Positions 8,910-17,870 of a stretch of DNA of 64,000 bases are shown piece by piece. The notes below the pieces were generated by a model. That model worked only from the letters and a program-made list of their open reading frames with translations, had not been told where the DNA came from and made no database searches. The stretch covers positions 1-64,000 of the forward strand of contig JAJZQV010000002.1 in assembly GCA_021803025.1 (NCBI GenBank), read 5' to 3'. The position numbers were made by a program, and so were the translations under genes. The stretch's first letter is position 1; each line of letters starts with the position of its first letter. The stretch is from Actinomycetes bacterium (GTDB lineage Bacteria > Actinomycetota > Actinomycetes > Propionibacteriales > Propionibacteriaceae).

Positions 8910-10223
8910 GTGACCACCGAGCTGACCCACGCCGTCCTTCCCGAGTCGGAGATCCCGACCCACTGGTACAACATCGTCGCCGACCTGCCGACGGCACCGC
9001 CGCCGCCGCTGCACCCGGGCACGAAGGAACCCCTGCAGGCTGCGGACCTCACCCCGCTGTTCCCGATGGCCCTCATCGAGCAGGAGGTCTCGACGGAGCG
9101 CTGGATCGAGATCCCGGGCCCGGTGCGCGACCTCCTCCGCCTGTGGCGTCCGTCGCCGCTGTCGCGGGCCCGCCGCCTGGAGCAGGCGCTCGGCACGAGC
9201 GCACGCATCTACTACAAGTACGAGGGCGCCTCACCGGTGGGCAGCCACAAGACGAACTCCGCGGTGGCCCAGGCGTACGCCAACGCGCAGGCGGGGATCC
9301 GGAAGCTGTCGACGGAGACGGGTGCCGGCCAGTGGGGGTCCGCTCTCGCGTTCGCCACGCAGGCGTTCGGCCTCGAGTGCGAGGTGTTCCAGGTGCGGAG
9401 CACGTACGACTCCAAGCCATACCGGCACGTGCTCATGGAGACGTTCGGCGCGACCGTTCACTCGTCGCCGTCCGAGCTGACCCACGCCGGCCGGGCCCTC
9501 CGCGAGCGGTTCCCCGACACGCCGGGCTCCCTCGGGATGGCGATCTCCGAGGCCGTCGAGGTCGCCGCCACGTCGGCCGACACGAACTACTCGCTGGGTT
9601 CGGTGCTCAACCACGTGCTCCTGCACCAGACCGTCATCGGCCTCGAGGCCATCAAGCAGCTCGCGATGTTCGGGGAGTCGGCGCCCGACCACCTGTTCGC
9701 CTGCGCAGGCGGAGGGTCCAACCTCGGCGGCATCGCGATCCCCTATGTCCGAGAGAACCTCGAGGGCCGTGCGTCCACGCACATCGTCGCGTGCGAGCCG
9801 AAGGCCGCTCCGTCCCTCACAGAGGGCGAGTACCGCTACGACTTCGGCGACACGAGCGGGATGACGCCCCTGCTCAAGATGTACACGCTGGGCGCCGACT
9901 TCGTGCCCGACCCGGTCCACGCGGGTGGCCTGCGCTACCACGGGATGGCACCGCTCGTGTCCCACCTGTACAGCGAGGGGATGATCGACGCCATCGCCAT
10001 CGGTCAGCTCGAGGCGTTCGAGGCCGGCGTGATGTTCGCCCGCGCGGAGGGCATCGTGCCCGCCTCGGAGTCGAACCACGCGATCGCGGGCGCTGTGCGT
10101 GAGGCACGGCGGGCCACGGAGGACGGGACCTCCCCGGTCATCCTCATCGGCGTCTCCGGCTCGGGCCAGCTCGACCTCCCCGCGTACCAGGAGTTCCTGG
10201 CCGGACGCATGGCCGATTCCTGA
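8910..10223 (+). CDS. trpB2: TrpB-like pyridoxal-phosphate enzyme (TrpB2)
   Basis: A 437-residue PLP enzyme of the TrpB2 group, which is longer than the TrpB of ordinary tryptophan synthase and lacks an adjacent trpA. The lysine forming the internal aldimine is Lys114 in GSHKTN, and the phosphate-binding loop is GGGSNLGG near 266. TrpB2 proteins condense indole with serine, or phosphoserine in some lineages, and are thought to scavenge indole or replace TrpB1. No trp genes are nearby, which supports a stand-alone role. The start is GTG. Confidence 0.88.
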   Translation: MTTELTHAVLPESEIPTHWYNIVADLPTAPPPPLHPGTKEPLQAADLTPLFPMALIEQEVSTERWIEIPGPVRDLLRLWRPSPLSRARRLEQALGTSARIYYKYEGASPVGSHKTNSAVAQAYANAQAGIRKLSTETGAGQWGSALAFATQAFGLECEVFQVRSTYDSKPYRHVLMETFGATVHSSPSELTHAGRALRERFPDTPGSLGMAISEAVEVAATSADTNYSLGSVLNHVLLHQTVIGLEAIKQLAMFGESAPDHLFACAGGGSNLGGIAIPYVRENLEGRASTHIVACEPKAAPSLTEGEYRYDFGDTSGMTPLLKMYTLGADFVPDPVHAGGLRYHGMAPLVSHLYSEGMIDAIAIGQLEAFEAGVMFARAEGIVPASESNHAIAGAVREARRATEDGTSPVILIGVSGSGQLDLPAYQEFLAGRMADS

Positions 10224-10236
10224 GTAGGTTCCTCGC

Positions 10237-10896
10237 ATGGCCCGACCACCACTCACCTCCTCGGCCGTAGTGCCGCTCCCCCGGCACGTCTGGGAGCTCG
10301 TCAAGGGGTCCGTGCCGCCGATCCACGCGACGGGGCGACCCTTCGTCGCGAGCGCTCTGACTCTCGGGCTGTTCGGGTGGCGTCACGGCTGGTCCCGGCG
10401 CGCGTCGCTCGTTGCGGCCGCCGCACTGGCCCTGTGCTTCCGCGACCCCCGACGCGTTCCGCCGGTCGCGGCCGGTGCCGTGGTGGCTCCGGCTGACGGG
10501 GTCGTCGTGGGCGTCGACGAGTCCGTACCGCCCGAGGACCTCGGCCTGGGTGACACGGCGCTTCCCCGGGTGACGATCGCCACCTCCGTCGTCGACCCGT
10601 ACGTCCATCGGGCGCCCGTCGCGGGCCACGTCTCGTACGCCGCCGAGGACGGCTCAGCGCTGGTCGTCGAGACCGCGGACGGAGTGGCCGTCGGGCTCGT
10701 GCACACGCCCGGACTCGTCGGGCGCGTCACGCTGGACGTCCAGCCCGGTGACGAGGTCGCGCTCGGGCAGACGTACGGGCTCGTGCCCTTCGGGTCCCGT
10801 GTCGAGCTGTTCCTGCCGTCCGGCTCGACGGCGCAGCTGCTCGTCGGCCAGCGGACCGTGGGCGGCGAGACCGTGCTCGCCGTGCTGAGGGCCTAG
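10237..10896 (+). CDS. Phosphatidylserine decarboxylase-like protein
   Basis: A 219-residue protein with the short-form phosphatidylserine decarboxylase layout: FRDPRR near 68, APADGVV, the YVHRAPVAGHV block around 125 and PFGSRVELFLP near the C-terminus. In short-form Psd proteins the Gly-Ser pair of that last motif is where self-cleavage makes the pyruvoyl group, and it is present here. Helical hydrophobic segments around 40-65 could anchor it to the membrane. The usual partner pssA is not adjacent, so substrate identity is less certain. It overlaps the convergent stress-protein gene by four bases. Confidence 0.75.
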   Translation: MARPPLTSSAVVPLPRHVWELVKGSVPPIHATGRPFVASALTLGLFGWRHGWSRRASLVAAAALALCFRDPRRVPPVAAGAVVAPADGVVVGVDESVPPEDLGLGDTALPRVTIATSVVDPYVHRAPVAGHVSYAAEDGSALVVETADGVAVGLVHTPGLVGRVTLDVQPGDEVALGQTYGLVPFGSRVELFLPSGSTAQLLVGQRTVGGETVLAVLRA

Positions 10897-11417
10897 AAGC
10901 CGGCGGTCGGGGTCATCGTCGCGAGCAGCTCCTGTGCGTGCTCGGCCACCTTGTGCTCGCAGAGCACCTCGTACCGTGTCGCAACCGTCTGCTGCACCGA
11001 CGTGAAGTCCCGCTCACCGCGGCTCAGGCTGTAGCCGATGGCGGCGAAGAGCATGCTCACCCCGATGCTGAACACGAACGCCGCGAGCAGCAGGCCGGTC
11101 ACGTTGGCGACGGGGATGAACAGCCACAGCACGAAGAACAGGATCAACGCGGTGCTCAGCCCCTGCACTGCGCCCTGCATGAGGACGGTTCGCCAGGTGC
11201 GGCGGGCGAGGACGCGCTCCACGGTACGGAGGTCTGTCCCCACGATCGCGAGGTTGTTGACCGGGAAGCCGTTGTCGGCGAGGAAGTCGACCGCCTTCTG
11301 CGCGGCCAGGTAGGTGTCGAAGACGCCCACCGAGCGCGGGTACTCCAGGTCGAACATGCTCGCTGCGCGGCTGGGCCGTCCACCCACGGCTCGTGGATAC
11401 GGGTCCTGTGTCATCAT
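10893..11417 (-). CDS. General stress protein (YflT/GSP17M-like domain) with membrane segments
   Basis: A 174-residue protein. An N-terminal cytosolic domain resembles the general stress protein 17M/YflT fold (VGVFDTYLAAQKAVDFLADNGFPVNNLAIVG is the typical stretch, at about 30-60). Two adjacent transmembrane helices follow at roughly 80-105 and 108-130, then a soluble tail. This arrangement is common in actinobacteria and its function is unknown. The gene faces the Psd-like gene tail-to-tail and is divergent from the CoA-ester lyase gene, with 75 bases between the starts. Confidence 0.82.
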   Translation of the reverse strand: MMTQDPYPRAVGGRPSRAASMFDLEYPRSVGVFDTYLAAQKAVDFLADNGFPVNNLAIVGTDLRTVERVLARRTWRTVLMQGAVQGLSTALILFFVLWLFIPVANVTGLLLAAFVFSIGVSMLFAAIGYSLSRGERDFTSVQQTVATRYEVLCEHKVAEHAQELLATMTPTAGF

Positions 11418-11492
11418 GGCATCCTCCTCATAGGCTCCAGCGTAGGCGGAGACTCCCCACCATCCCAGTCAGCACACGCTACGGTCGCGTTC

Positions 11493-12359
11493 ATGGCCGC
11501 CTACCGCCCGCGTCGTTCCGTGCTGTACCTGCCCGCCTCCAACGCCCGTGCCGTCGAGAAGGCCCGGACGCTGCCCTGCGACGCCGTCATCCTCGACCTC
11601 GAGGACGCCGTGGCCCCCGACGCCAAGCCGGCAGCGCGCCAGGCCGCAGTCGACGCCGTCCGTACCGGCGGCTTCGGTCGGCGGGAGCTCGCGATCCGCG
11701 TCAACTCGGTGGGCACCGAGTGGCACGAGGCCGACCTCGCGGCCGCGTGCACTGCCGGGCCCGACGCCGTCGTCGTGCCCAAGGTCGACTCGGCCGAGAC
11801 CGTACGGGCCCTCGCTGCCGCCTTCGAGACGTACGGCGCCCCGGCCAGAACCGCCCTGTGGGCCATGGTCGAGACCCCCACGGCGGTGCTGCACGCGGCG
11901 GAGATCGCCTCCGCCTCGGACCGGCTGGCCGTTCTCGTCATGGGGACGAACGACCTCGTCAAGGAGCTCGGCGTCGAGCACGTACCCGGCCGCCTCCCGC
12001 TCCAGACATCCCTCGGCCTCACCGTCCTCGGCGCGAAGGCGGCAGGTGTCGTCGTGCTCGACGGCGTGTACAACGACCTGTCGAACTCCGACGGCTACCT
12101 CGACGAGTGCCGGCAGGGGCGAGCGCTGGGCTTCGACGGCAAGACGCTCATCCACCCCAAGCAGGTGACCGCGGCCAACGCCACGTACGCGCCGAGCCCC
12201 GAGGCGGTCGAGGACGCGCGAGGCCTGCTGAAGGCCTGGCGCGCGGGAGGGGGGGCCGGGGTGGTCACCTACCGCGGACGCATGGTGGAGAACCTGCACG
12301 TCTCCACCGCCGAGCGCGTCCTCGCATTCCACGACGCCATCGCGGCCCTCGGCGACTGA
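11493..12359 (+). CDS. HpcH/HpaI aldolase / CoA ester lyase (CitE-like)
   Basis: A 288-residue TIM-barrel lyase of the CitE/HpcH family. SVLYLPASN near the start, the LEDAV segment at about 36-40 and the MVETP metal-binding segment with its Glu are family landmarks, and KTLIHPKQV near the C-terminus is typical of CitE-like proteins. Free-standing actinobacterial members cleave malyl-CoA or citramalyl-CoA type esters; no citF/citD partners are present, so it is not a citrate lyase subunit. The start is the first ATG giving a family-length N-terminus. Confidence 0.88.
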   Translation: MAAYRPRRSVLYLPASNARAVEKARTLPCDAVILDLEDAVAPDAKPAARQAAVDAVRTGGFGRRELAIRVNSVGTEWHEADLAAACTAGPDAVVVPKVDSAETVRALAAAFETYGAPARTALWAMVETPTAVLHAAEIASASDRLAVLVMGTNDLVKELGVEHVPGRLPLQTSLGLTVLGAKAAGVVVLDGVYNDLSNSDGYLDECRQGRALGFDGKTLIHPKQVTAANATYAPSPEAVEDARGLLKAWRAGGGAGVVTYRGRMVENLHVSTAERVLAFHDAIAALGD

Positions 12360-12473
12360 GCGGCCGGCCTGACGGGCAGCCACCGCCCTCGAACCCCGCA
12401 CCCGAGGGACGACCGGTCCCACACTCGCGGGTGTCAGCGTGCCCCGATGCCTCGGGCGGTCTACCCTTCTCGC

Positions 12474-13748
12474 GTGGCTGCTCCGACGACGATGTACATC
12501 TCACGACTGCGTGGGCTACCCATCATCGACGTCGACGGTGACTCGATCGGGAAGCTCCACGACGTCGTGATCCAGGTCCGGGGACAGGGCCGTCCCCCAC
12601 GGGTCAAAGGTCTCGTCGCCGAGCTGTTCGCCCGTCGCAGGGCCTACCTGCCCATGGAGCGGGTGTACTCGATCGACGCGGTCCAGATCGTCGTGTCCGG
12701 CGTCGTCAACACCCGCCGCTTCCACCGCCGCGAGGGCGAGATGCTGGTGCTGGAGGACCTCCAGGGGCGCCGCGTCGTACGGCGCGGCACGAGCAACCCC
12801 ATGACGATCTTCGACGTGGCCATGCACGCCGGACGCGGCGACGACTGGGAGATCTCCAAGGTCGCGCTGCGCGACATCCCCAAGGCGCTCCAGTTCTCCA
12901 GCAGGGTCCCGGTCTTGATCGTCCCGTGGCAGGACGTGCCCGACCTCAGCACCGGTGCGCTCGAGGGCGACGAGGCGCTCCTGGCGGAGATGGTCGACAT
13001 GAAGCCCGCCGACGTGGCCCGCGAGCTCCACGACATGGCGCCCGAGCGCCGCGTCGAGGTCGCGCACGCCCTGGACGACCGGCAGCTCGCCGACGCGATC
13101 GAGGAGCTGCCCGAAGACGAGCAGGTGGACCTCATCACGCTGCTCGACCCGGAGCGAGCGGCGGACGTCCTCGAGGAGATGGACCCCGACGACGCCGCGG
13201 ACCTCATCTCCGAGCTCCCCAACGACGTCGCCGAGACGCTGCTCGAGCGGATGCGGCCCGAGGACGCCCAGGACGTGCGCGACCTGCTCGTGTACGACGA
13301 CGACAGTGCCGGCGGCATGATGACGCCCGAGCCGGTCATCGTCGCCCCCGACTCCACCGTCGCGGACGCGCTGGCTCTGGCCCGGGTCGAGGAGGTGCCC
13401 CCGGCGCTGGCGGGGATGGTCTTCGTCTGCCGGCCGCCGCTCGAGGCTCCCACGGGCCGGTTCATGGGCGGCGTGCACCTCCAGCGGCTGCTGCGGGAGC
13501 CCCCGTCCACCCTTGTGTCCGCGCTCATCGACCATGAGCTGCGTCCGTTGCTCCCCTCTGCCGAGCTCGCGACGGTCAGCCGCTACTTCGCGACGTACGA
13601 CGTGCTGGTCGTCCCCGTCGTGGACAGCGACCGCCACCTCCTGGGCGCGGTCACCGTCGACGACGTCCTCGACCACATGCTTCCTGAGGACTGGCGCGGC
13701 CTCCAGATGGAGGGCGCTCTGACCCCGGAAGAGGACCGTCGTGGCTAG
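12474..13748 (+). CDS. MgtE N-terminal and CBS-domain protein (cytosolic, no channel)
   Basis: A 424-residue protein. Residues 1-150 form a beta-rich PRC-barrel-like part starting at LRGLPIIDVDG. An MgtE intracellular N-domain follows at about 165-280 with acidic helical repeats (DVARELHDM, DAIEELPEDEQ, DVLEEMDPDDAADLI), then a CBS pair starting at AGGMMTPEPVIV. The transmembrane magnesium channel of MgtE is absent, as in the M. tuberculosis Rv1232c-type protein; it probably senses Mg2+ or nucleotides. GTG 12474 is chosen because homologues begin shortly before the TMYISRL segment. It overlaps the DUF1003 gene by eight bases. Confidence 0.85.
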   Translation: MAAPTTMYISRLRGLPIIDVDGDSIGKLHDVVIQVRGQGRPPRVKGLVAELFARRRAYLPMERVYSIDAVQIVVSGVVNTRRFHRREGEMLVLEDLQGRRVVRRGTSNPMTIFDVAMHAGRGDDWEISKVALRDIPKALQFSSRVPVLIVPWQDVPDLSTGALEGDEALLAEMVDMKPADVARELHDMAPERRVEVAHALDDRQLADAIEELPEDEQVDLITLLDPERAADVLEEMDPDDAADLISELPNDVAETLLERMRPEDAQDVRDLLVYDDDSAGGMMTPEPVIVAPDSTVADALALARVEEVPPALAGMVFVCRPPLEAPTGRFMGGVHLQRLLREPPSTLVSALIDHELRPLLPSAELATVSRYFATYDVLVVPVVDSDRHLLGAVTVDDVLDHMLPEDWRGLQMEGALTPEEDRRG

Positions 13749-14274
13749 GGCACGCAAGCGCGTCGACGTCGAGCGCCTCAACTCACCCGGTCCCTTCAAG
13801 CGGAGCTGGGTGCCGCACGTGCGGATCGACTCGGAGATCGTGGGCGCCTTCGCGGAGAAGTTCGCGAAGTTCATGGGGACGGCACGGTTCCTGGGCTGGA
13901 TGACGGTCATCGTCGCGATGTGGGCCGTGTGGAACAGCGTCGCCCCCGCCGCGCTCCGGTTCGACCCGTACCCTTTCATCTTCCTGACCCTCGTGCTGAG
14001 CCTCCAGGCGTCGTACGCCGCTCCGCTCATCCTGCTCGCGCAGTACCGGCAGGAGGCGCGCGACCGGATCTCGCAGGAGGACGACCGCAAGCAGGCCGCG
14101 CAGTCGCGCGCGGACATGGACTTCCTCGCCCGGGAGATCGCGGGCCTGAGGATGCGCGTCGGCGAGCTGGCGACCCGCGACTTCATCCGCTCGGAGCTCC
14201 GCGAGTTCCTCGAGGACCTCGACGAGCGCCAGGAGGAGTCGCTGCACCTCGACGAGGCCGAGGAGACCCTGTAG
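13741..14274 (+). CDS. DUF1003 family membrane protein
   Basis: A 177-residue DUF1003 protein: a basic N-terminus, two hydrophobic helices at about 55-75 and 80-105 joined by the RFDPYPFIFLTL turn, then a long charged coiled-coil tail in the cytosol. Family function is unknown, but it is almost always next to the MgtE-N/CBS protein in actinobacteria, as here with an eight-base overlap. That persistent pairing suggests the membrane partner of the CBS sensor, which is inference. The start is GTG 13741. Confidence 0.88.
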   Translation: MARARKRVDVERLNSPGPFKRSWVPHVRIDSEIVGAFAEKFAKFMGTARFLGWMTVIVAMWAVWNSVAPAALRFDPYPFIFLTLVLSLQASYAAPLILLAQYRQEARDRISQEDDRKQAAQSRADMDFLAREIAGLRMRVGELATRDFIRSELREFLEDLDERQEESLHLDEAEETL

Positions 14275-14355
14275 GCCCTCGTCGTGGCCGGTGCGGCGTG
14301 CATCCGGCCCGTGGCAGCGTGCAAGCCGTCACGGACGCGCGAGTAGCCTGTCCTG

Positions 14356-15522
14356 GTGCCTGACGAGAACCGCCTCCTGCCCCAGATCCGCGCAGCTCTC
14401 CACGCGGTCATGGACCCTGAGATCCACCGCCCGATCACCGACCTCGGCATGGTCGACGCCGTGAGCGCCGACGACGAGGGCCACGCGGTCGTACGCATCC
14501 TCCTCACGACGGGGGGCTGCCCCCTGCGCGACCGGCTGCGCAACGACGTGACGGCCGCGGTGAGCGCGGTCGAGGGTGTCACGCGCGTCACCGTCGACAT
14601 GGGTGTGATGAACGCCGAGCAGCAGTCGGCGCTGCGGGCGATGCTTCGCGGCGGGGTCCCCGAGCGCGACATCCCGTTCGCCAAGCCCACCAACCACACC
14701 CGCGTGCTCGCGATCGCGTCCGGCAAGGGCGGCGTCGGCAAGTCGTCGGTGTCGGTCAACCTCGCGCTCGCGCTGGCGGCGAAAGGCAAGAGTGTCGGCC
14801 TGCTCGACGCCGACGTGTACGGACACTCCGTGCCCGACCTGCTCGGCCTCGCCGAGGACGAGGGCCCCACGGCACTCGAGGACGTGAACCTCCTGCTTCC
14901 CGTCGAGACTCAGGGCATCAAGGTCATCAGCGTCGGGATGATGAAGCCCTCCCGGGACCAGGTGGTCGCCTGGCGCGGGCCCATCCTCGACCGTGCTCTC
15001 ACGCAGCTCCTCGCGGACGTGTACTGGGGGGACCTCGACTTCCTCATCCTCGACATGCCTCCCGGCACGGGGGACATCGCGATCAGCCTGGGCCAGAAGC
15101 TCCCCGGGGCGGAGGTGATCGTCGTCACGACGCCGCAGCAGGCCGCGACCGAGGTCGCCGAGCGCGCCGGCACGATGGCCGGAATCATGAAGCAGCGGGT
15201 CATCGGGGTGGTCGAGAACATGGCGTACCTCGAGACCACGTGCCCCCACTGCAGCCAGACCCACCGCGTGAACGTCTTCGGCTCGGGCGGCGGTCAGAAC
15301 GTCGCGGCCACGCTGACGCAGAGGCTGGGGTACGAGGTGCCCCTGCTGGCCGAGATCCCGCTCGAGACCGACTTCCGTGCGGCGGGTGACGCCGGCACGC
15401 CGCTGGTGTCGGTCGACGGCAGCCGACCGAGCGCCGCCGCCGTCATCGGTCTCGCCGACCGTCTCCTCGCCACCCGGAAGAGCCTCGTGGGCCAGCAGCT
15501 CGGTGTGATCCCGGTCGGCTGA
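14356..15522 (+). CDS. mrp: Mrp/ApbC iron-sulfur cluster carrier ATPase
   Basis: A 388-residue Mrp/NBP35-type P-loop ATPase that holds and delivers Fe-S clusters. An N-terminal MIP18/DUF59-like domain covers 1-90. The deviant Walker A SGKGGVGKS is at 122-130, switch DADVYGHS at 151-158 and the Walker B-like LILDMPPG near 230-237. The cluster-binding CPHC motif (Cys296, Cys299) is intact. GTG start. It lies in the conserved actinobacterial block between DUF1003 and convergent tatB. Confidence 0.93.
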   Translation: MPDENRLLPQIRAALHAVMDPEIHRPITDLGMVDAVSADDEGHAVVRILLTTGGCPLRDRLRNDVTAAVSAVEGVTRVTVDMGVMNAEQQSALRAMLRGGVPERDIPFAKPTNHTRVLAIASGKGGVGKSSVSVNLALALAAKGKSVGLLDADVYGHSVPDLLGLAEDEGPTALEDVNLLLPVETQGIKVISVGMMKPSRDQVVAWRGPILDRALTQLLADVYWGDLDFLILDMPPGTGDIAISLGQKLPGAEVIVVTTPQQAATEVAERAGTMAGIMKQRVIGVVENMAYLETTCPHCSQTHRVNVFGSGGGQNVAATLTQRLGYEVPLLAEIPLETDFRAAGDAGTPLVSVDGSRPSAAAVIGLADRLLATRKSLVGQQLGVIPVG

Positions 15523-15577
15523 GAGGAGTCTGGCCGCGAAGGCGGCTGAGGTCGGCGTGGGCTCGCGGCCGTGAGGC

Positions 15578-16009
15578 CTAGGTCGCCTCGAGGTCGAACG
15601 GCGTGCCGGGAGCGCTCGCGCCGACGAGCTCGCCGCTGCTCGAGTCGTTGAGGACGCCGACGAGCTCCGCTCCGGCAGCGGTGATCCCCGCTGAGGCGGC
15701 CGCAAGCTCCTTGCTCGTGTCGCTCAGCGTCGCCTTCGTGTCGGCGAGCGTCTCGCGGAACGCCGAGATCTCCTCGGTGTCCAGGAGGTGCTTGCTGATG
15801 AACGTCTTGGGGTTGAGGTCGGCCAGGCTCAGGTCGGCGAACCCTGGGCCCAGCTCGTTGGCGAGCTGGTCCTTCGCGCCGCTGGCGATGTTCATGAGGT
15901 ACTTGTAGACGCGCGCAGCCTTGCGTGCGAACCCGGGAATCTTCTCCGGCCCGAACATGAGCACGGCGAGAAGCACGAGCATGATGACTTCAGGGGCGCC
16001 CAGATCCAC
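15578..16009 (-). CDS. tatB: Sec-independent protein translocase subunit TatB
   Basis: A 143-residue Tat translocase subunit. A single N-terminal transmembrane helix (about 6-20) leads into the conserved FGPEKIPGFARKAAR hinge and amphipathic helix, followed by a long acidic cytosolic tail. Length and location next to mrp favour TatB over TatA. TatB binds twin-arginine signal peptides with TatC; no tatC or tatA is in the window. Start is GTG 16009. Confidence 0.88.
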   Translation of the reverse strand: MDLGAPEVIMLVLLAVLMFGPEKIPGFARKAARVYKYLMNIASGAKDQLANELGPGFADLSLADLNPKTFISKHLLDTEEISAFRETLADTKATLSDTSKELAAASAGITAAGAELVGVLNDSSSGELVGASAPGTPFDLEAT

Positions 16010-16063
16010 GCCAGAGACAATAGCCCGCCTGCGGTCAACCGGCGTATCTGGACCGGACGGCGT

Positions 16064-16951
16064 CTACAGGCCGGCTTCGTCCAACAGCCCGACGAATGTC
16101 GCTGTCTGAGCCTGCGAGGCGTCGAGCAACGGGGCACGGACGCCTCCGGCGCTCCGGCCCCTCGCCGCGAGCCCTGCCTTGACGAGCATCACGCCTTGCG
16201 TCGCGAACACGCCCTGGTAGACGGGCAGCAGGGCCCGGTACTGCGCGAGGGCCGCCTCCACGTCGCCGGACAGCCACGTGGCGATGACCTCGGCCGTGCG
16301 CGCCCCCGAGAAGTGGGTCGAGGTGCCGACCACGCCTGTGCCGCCGACCGCCAGCAGGGGAAGCAGCATCGCGTCGTCACCGGCGTAGAACGCGAGGTCG
16401 GAACGCGCCATGACGATCGCCGACTGCACGGGCAGTCCCTTCGCGTCCTTCACCGCCACGATGCGCGGGTGCTCGGCCACCTTGAGGAGCGTGTCGGTCT
16501 CGATGGGCACCCCCGCGCGATGGGGGATGTCGTACAGGATGATGGGCAGCTCGGTGGCGTCGGCGACCGCCAGGAAGTGCGACGCGATCGCGTCCTGCGG
16601 GGGGCGCGAGTAGTACGGGGTCACCACGAGCAGCCCGTGCACGCCGGCGTCCGCCGCTTGGTTCGCCAGGTGGATCGTGTGGGCCGTGTCGAACGTCCCG
16701 ACGCCCGCGACGACCTGTGCCCGGTCCCCCACCGCCTCGACGACGACCTGGAGCAGCCTCCGCTTCTCGTCGTCGGTGGTGGTCGGCGACTCCCCGGTCG
16801 TGCCGTTGACCACGAGCGCGTCGTTCTTCTGCTCGTCGACGAGGTAGGTCGCCAGCGACGCGGCGGCATCCAGATCGAGCGTGCCGTCGGCGGCGAAGGG
16901 CGTCACCATCGCCGTGACGAGGCGGCCGAAAGGTACAGGCGACACCGTCAC
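16064..16951 (-). CDS. dapA: 4-hydroxy-tetrahydrodipicolinate synthase
   Basis: A 295-residue class I aldolase condensing pyruvate and aspartate semialdehyde in the first committed step of lysine/diaminopimelate synthesis. Motifs: NGTTGESPT (49-57), the tyrosine of YDIPHRAG (Tyr140) and the Schiff-base lysine in VAVKDAKG (Lys168). The Arg in PHRAG corresponds to the conserved carboxylate-binding arginine. The GTG start overlaps the upstream carrier gene as GTGA. dapE, dapD and dapC lie 5-10 kb away, so the pathway is loosely clustered. A related DapA-like aldolase cannot be fully excluded. Confidence 0.88.
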   Translation of the reverse strand: MTVSPVPFGRLVTAMVTPFAADGTLDLDAAASLATYLVDEQKNDALVVNGTTGESPTTTDDEKRRLLQVVVEAVGDRAQVVAGVGTFDTAHTIHLANQAADAGVHGLLVVTPYYSRPPQDAIASHFLAVADATELPIILYDIPHRAGVPIETDTLLKVAEHPRIVAVKDAKGLPVQSAIVMARSDLAFYAGDDAMLLPLLAVGGTGVVGTSTHFSGARTAEVIATWLSGDVEAALAQYRALLPVYQGVFATQGVMLVKAGLAARGRSAGGVRAPLLDASQAQTATFVGLLDEAGL

Positions 16952-17169
16952 GACTCCTTGATCACCACGAGCGGGTCACCCTCGGTGACGACGTCTCCAG
17001 GAGCCACGACGATCTCGACCACCGTCCCTGTCACGTCAGCGAGCACGGGGATCTCCATCTTCATCGACTCGAGCAGGACGACGGGGTCCAGCGGGCCGAC
17101 GACGTCTCCCACCGCGACGTCGACCGACAACACATTCGCGACGATCTCGGCGCTGACCGTGTGACTCAT
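16948..17169 (-). CDS. Small biotinyl/lipoyl carrier protein (TB7.3-like)
   Basis: A 73-residue single-domain carrier with the biotinylation motif ESMKMEIPV, modified residue expected at Lys37. It matches the stand-alone actinobacterial biotinyl carrier class exemplified by M. tuberculosis TB7.3 (Rv3221c), which has no carboxylase domains of its own. ATG 17169 gives this exact domain; an ATG three codons upstream is possible. The stop overlaps the dapA start (GTGA), making a two-gene operon whose functional logic is not obvious. It is divergent from the O-methyltransferase gene. Confidence 0.85.
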   Translation of the reverse strand: MSHTVSAEIVANVLSVDVAVGDVVGPLDPVVLLESMKMEIPVLADVTGTVVEIVVAPGDVVTEGDPLVVIKES

Positions 17170-17207
17170 GGGGCTCATCGTAGGGCCCATTCCACTAGGG
17201 TGGGCTC

Positions 17208-17870
17208 GTGAGTCCCACAGCCGCCGCGATCTCCGGCAAGCACGCTCCCAAGCCCGCCGCCTGGGCCCACACCGAGGACTACGTCCCCGAGTCGCCCGCC
17301 GGAATGGCCGCCCGCGCGGCGTCCGCCGACCTCGGTCTGGTGCCCCCGAGCCGGGGCGCGGCACAGACCCTCACCTTCCTCGCGCGCGTGCTCGGCGCGA
17401 AGGCCGTCGTCGAGATCGGCACCGGCGCCGGAGTCGCCTCGCTGGCGCTCCTCCAGGGCATGCATCCCGACGGCGTCCTCACGACGATCGACGCCGAGGC
17501 CGAGTACCAGAACGTCGCCCGCCGCATCATCGTGGGCACCGGGATCCGCGGGCAGCGCCTCCGTACGATCGCCGGCAGCGCGTTGACGGTCCTCCCCAAG
17601 CTCAGCGACGGGGCGTACGACCTCGTGCTGATCGCCGGCGAGCCGCTCGACGCCCACGAGCACCTCGAGCAGGCCATCCGGCTCCTGCGGCACGGCGGGA
17701 TCCTCGTGCTGTCGCACGCGATGCTCGGCGGCACTGTCGCCGACCCGACGAACGACGAGGACGAGACGCTCATCACGCGTGACGTGCTCGAGGCCGTCGC
17801 CGGCATGGAGGACCTGACACCCGTCTTCCTGCCTGTCGGCGACGGGATCCTGGCTGCGGTCAAGCACTGA
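17208..17870 (+). CDS. Class I SAM-dependent O-methyltransferase
   Basis: A 220-residue O-methyltransferase of the catechol/caffeoyl-CoA family (Methyltransf_3). The SAM-binding VEIGTGAGVASL motif lies near 65-76, with the acidic TTIDAEAEYQ motif II and the VLIAGE metal/substrate segment following. It is the equivalent of M. tuberculosis Rv1220c by order and type. Start is GTG 17208. Its stop codon lies inside a hairpin that separates it from convergent glgC. Confidence 0.88.
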   Translation: MSPTAAAISGKHAPKPAAWAHTEDYVPESPAGMAARAASADLGLVPPSRGAAQTLTFLARVLGAKAVVEIGTGAGVASLALLQGMHPDGVLTTIDAEAEYQNVARRIIVGTGIRGQRLRTIAGSALTVLPKLSDGAYDLVLIAGEPLDAHEHLEQAIRLLRHGGILVLSHAMLGGTVADPTNDEDETLITRDVLEAVAGMEDLTPVFLPVGDGILAAVKH

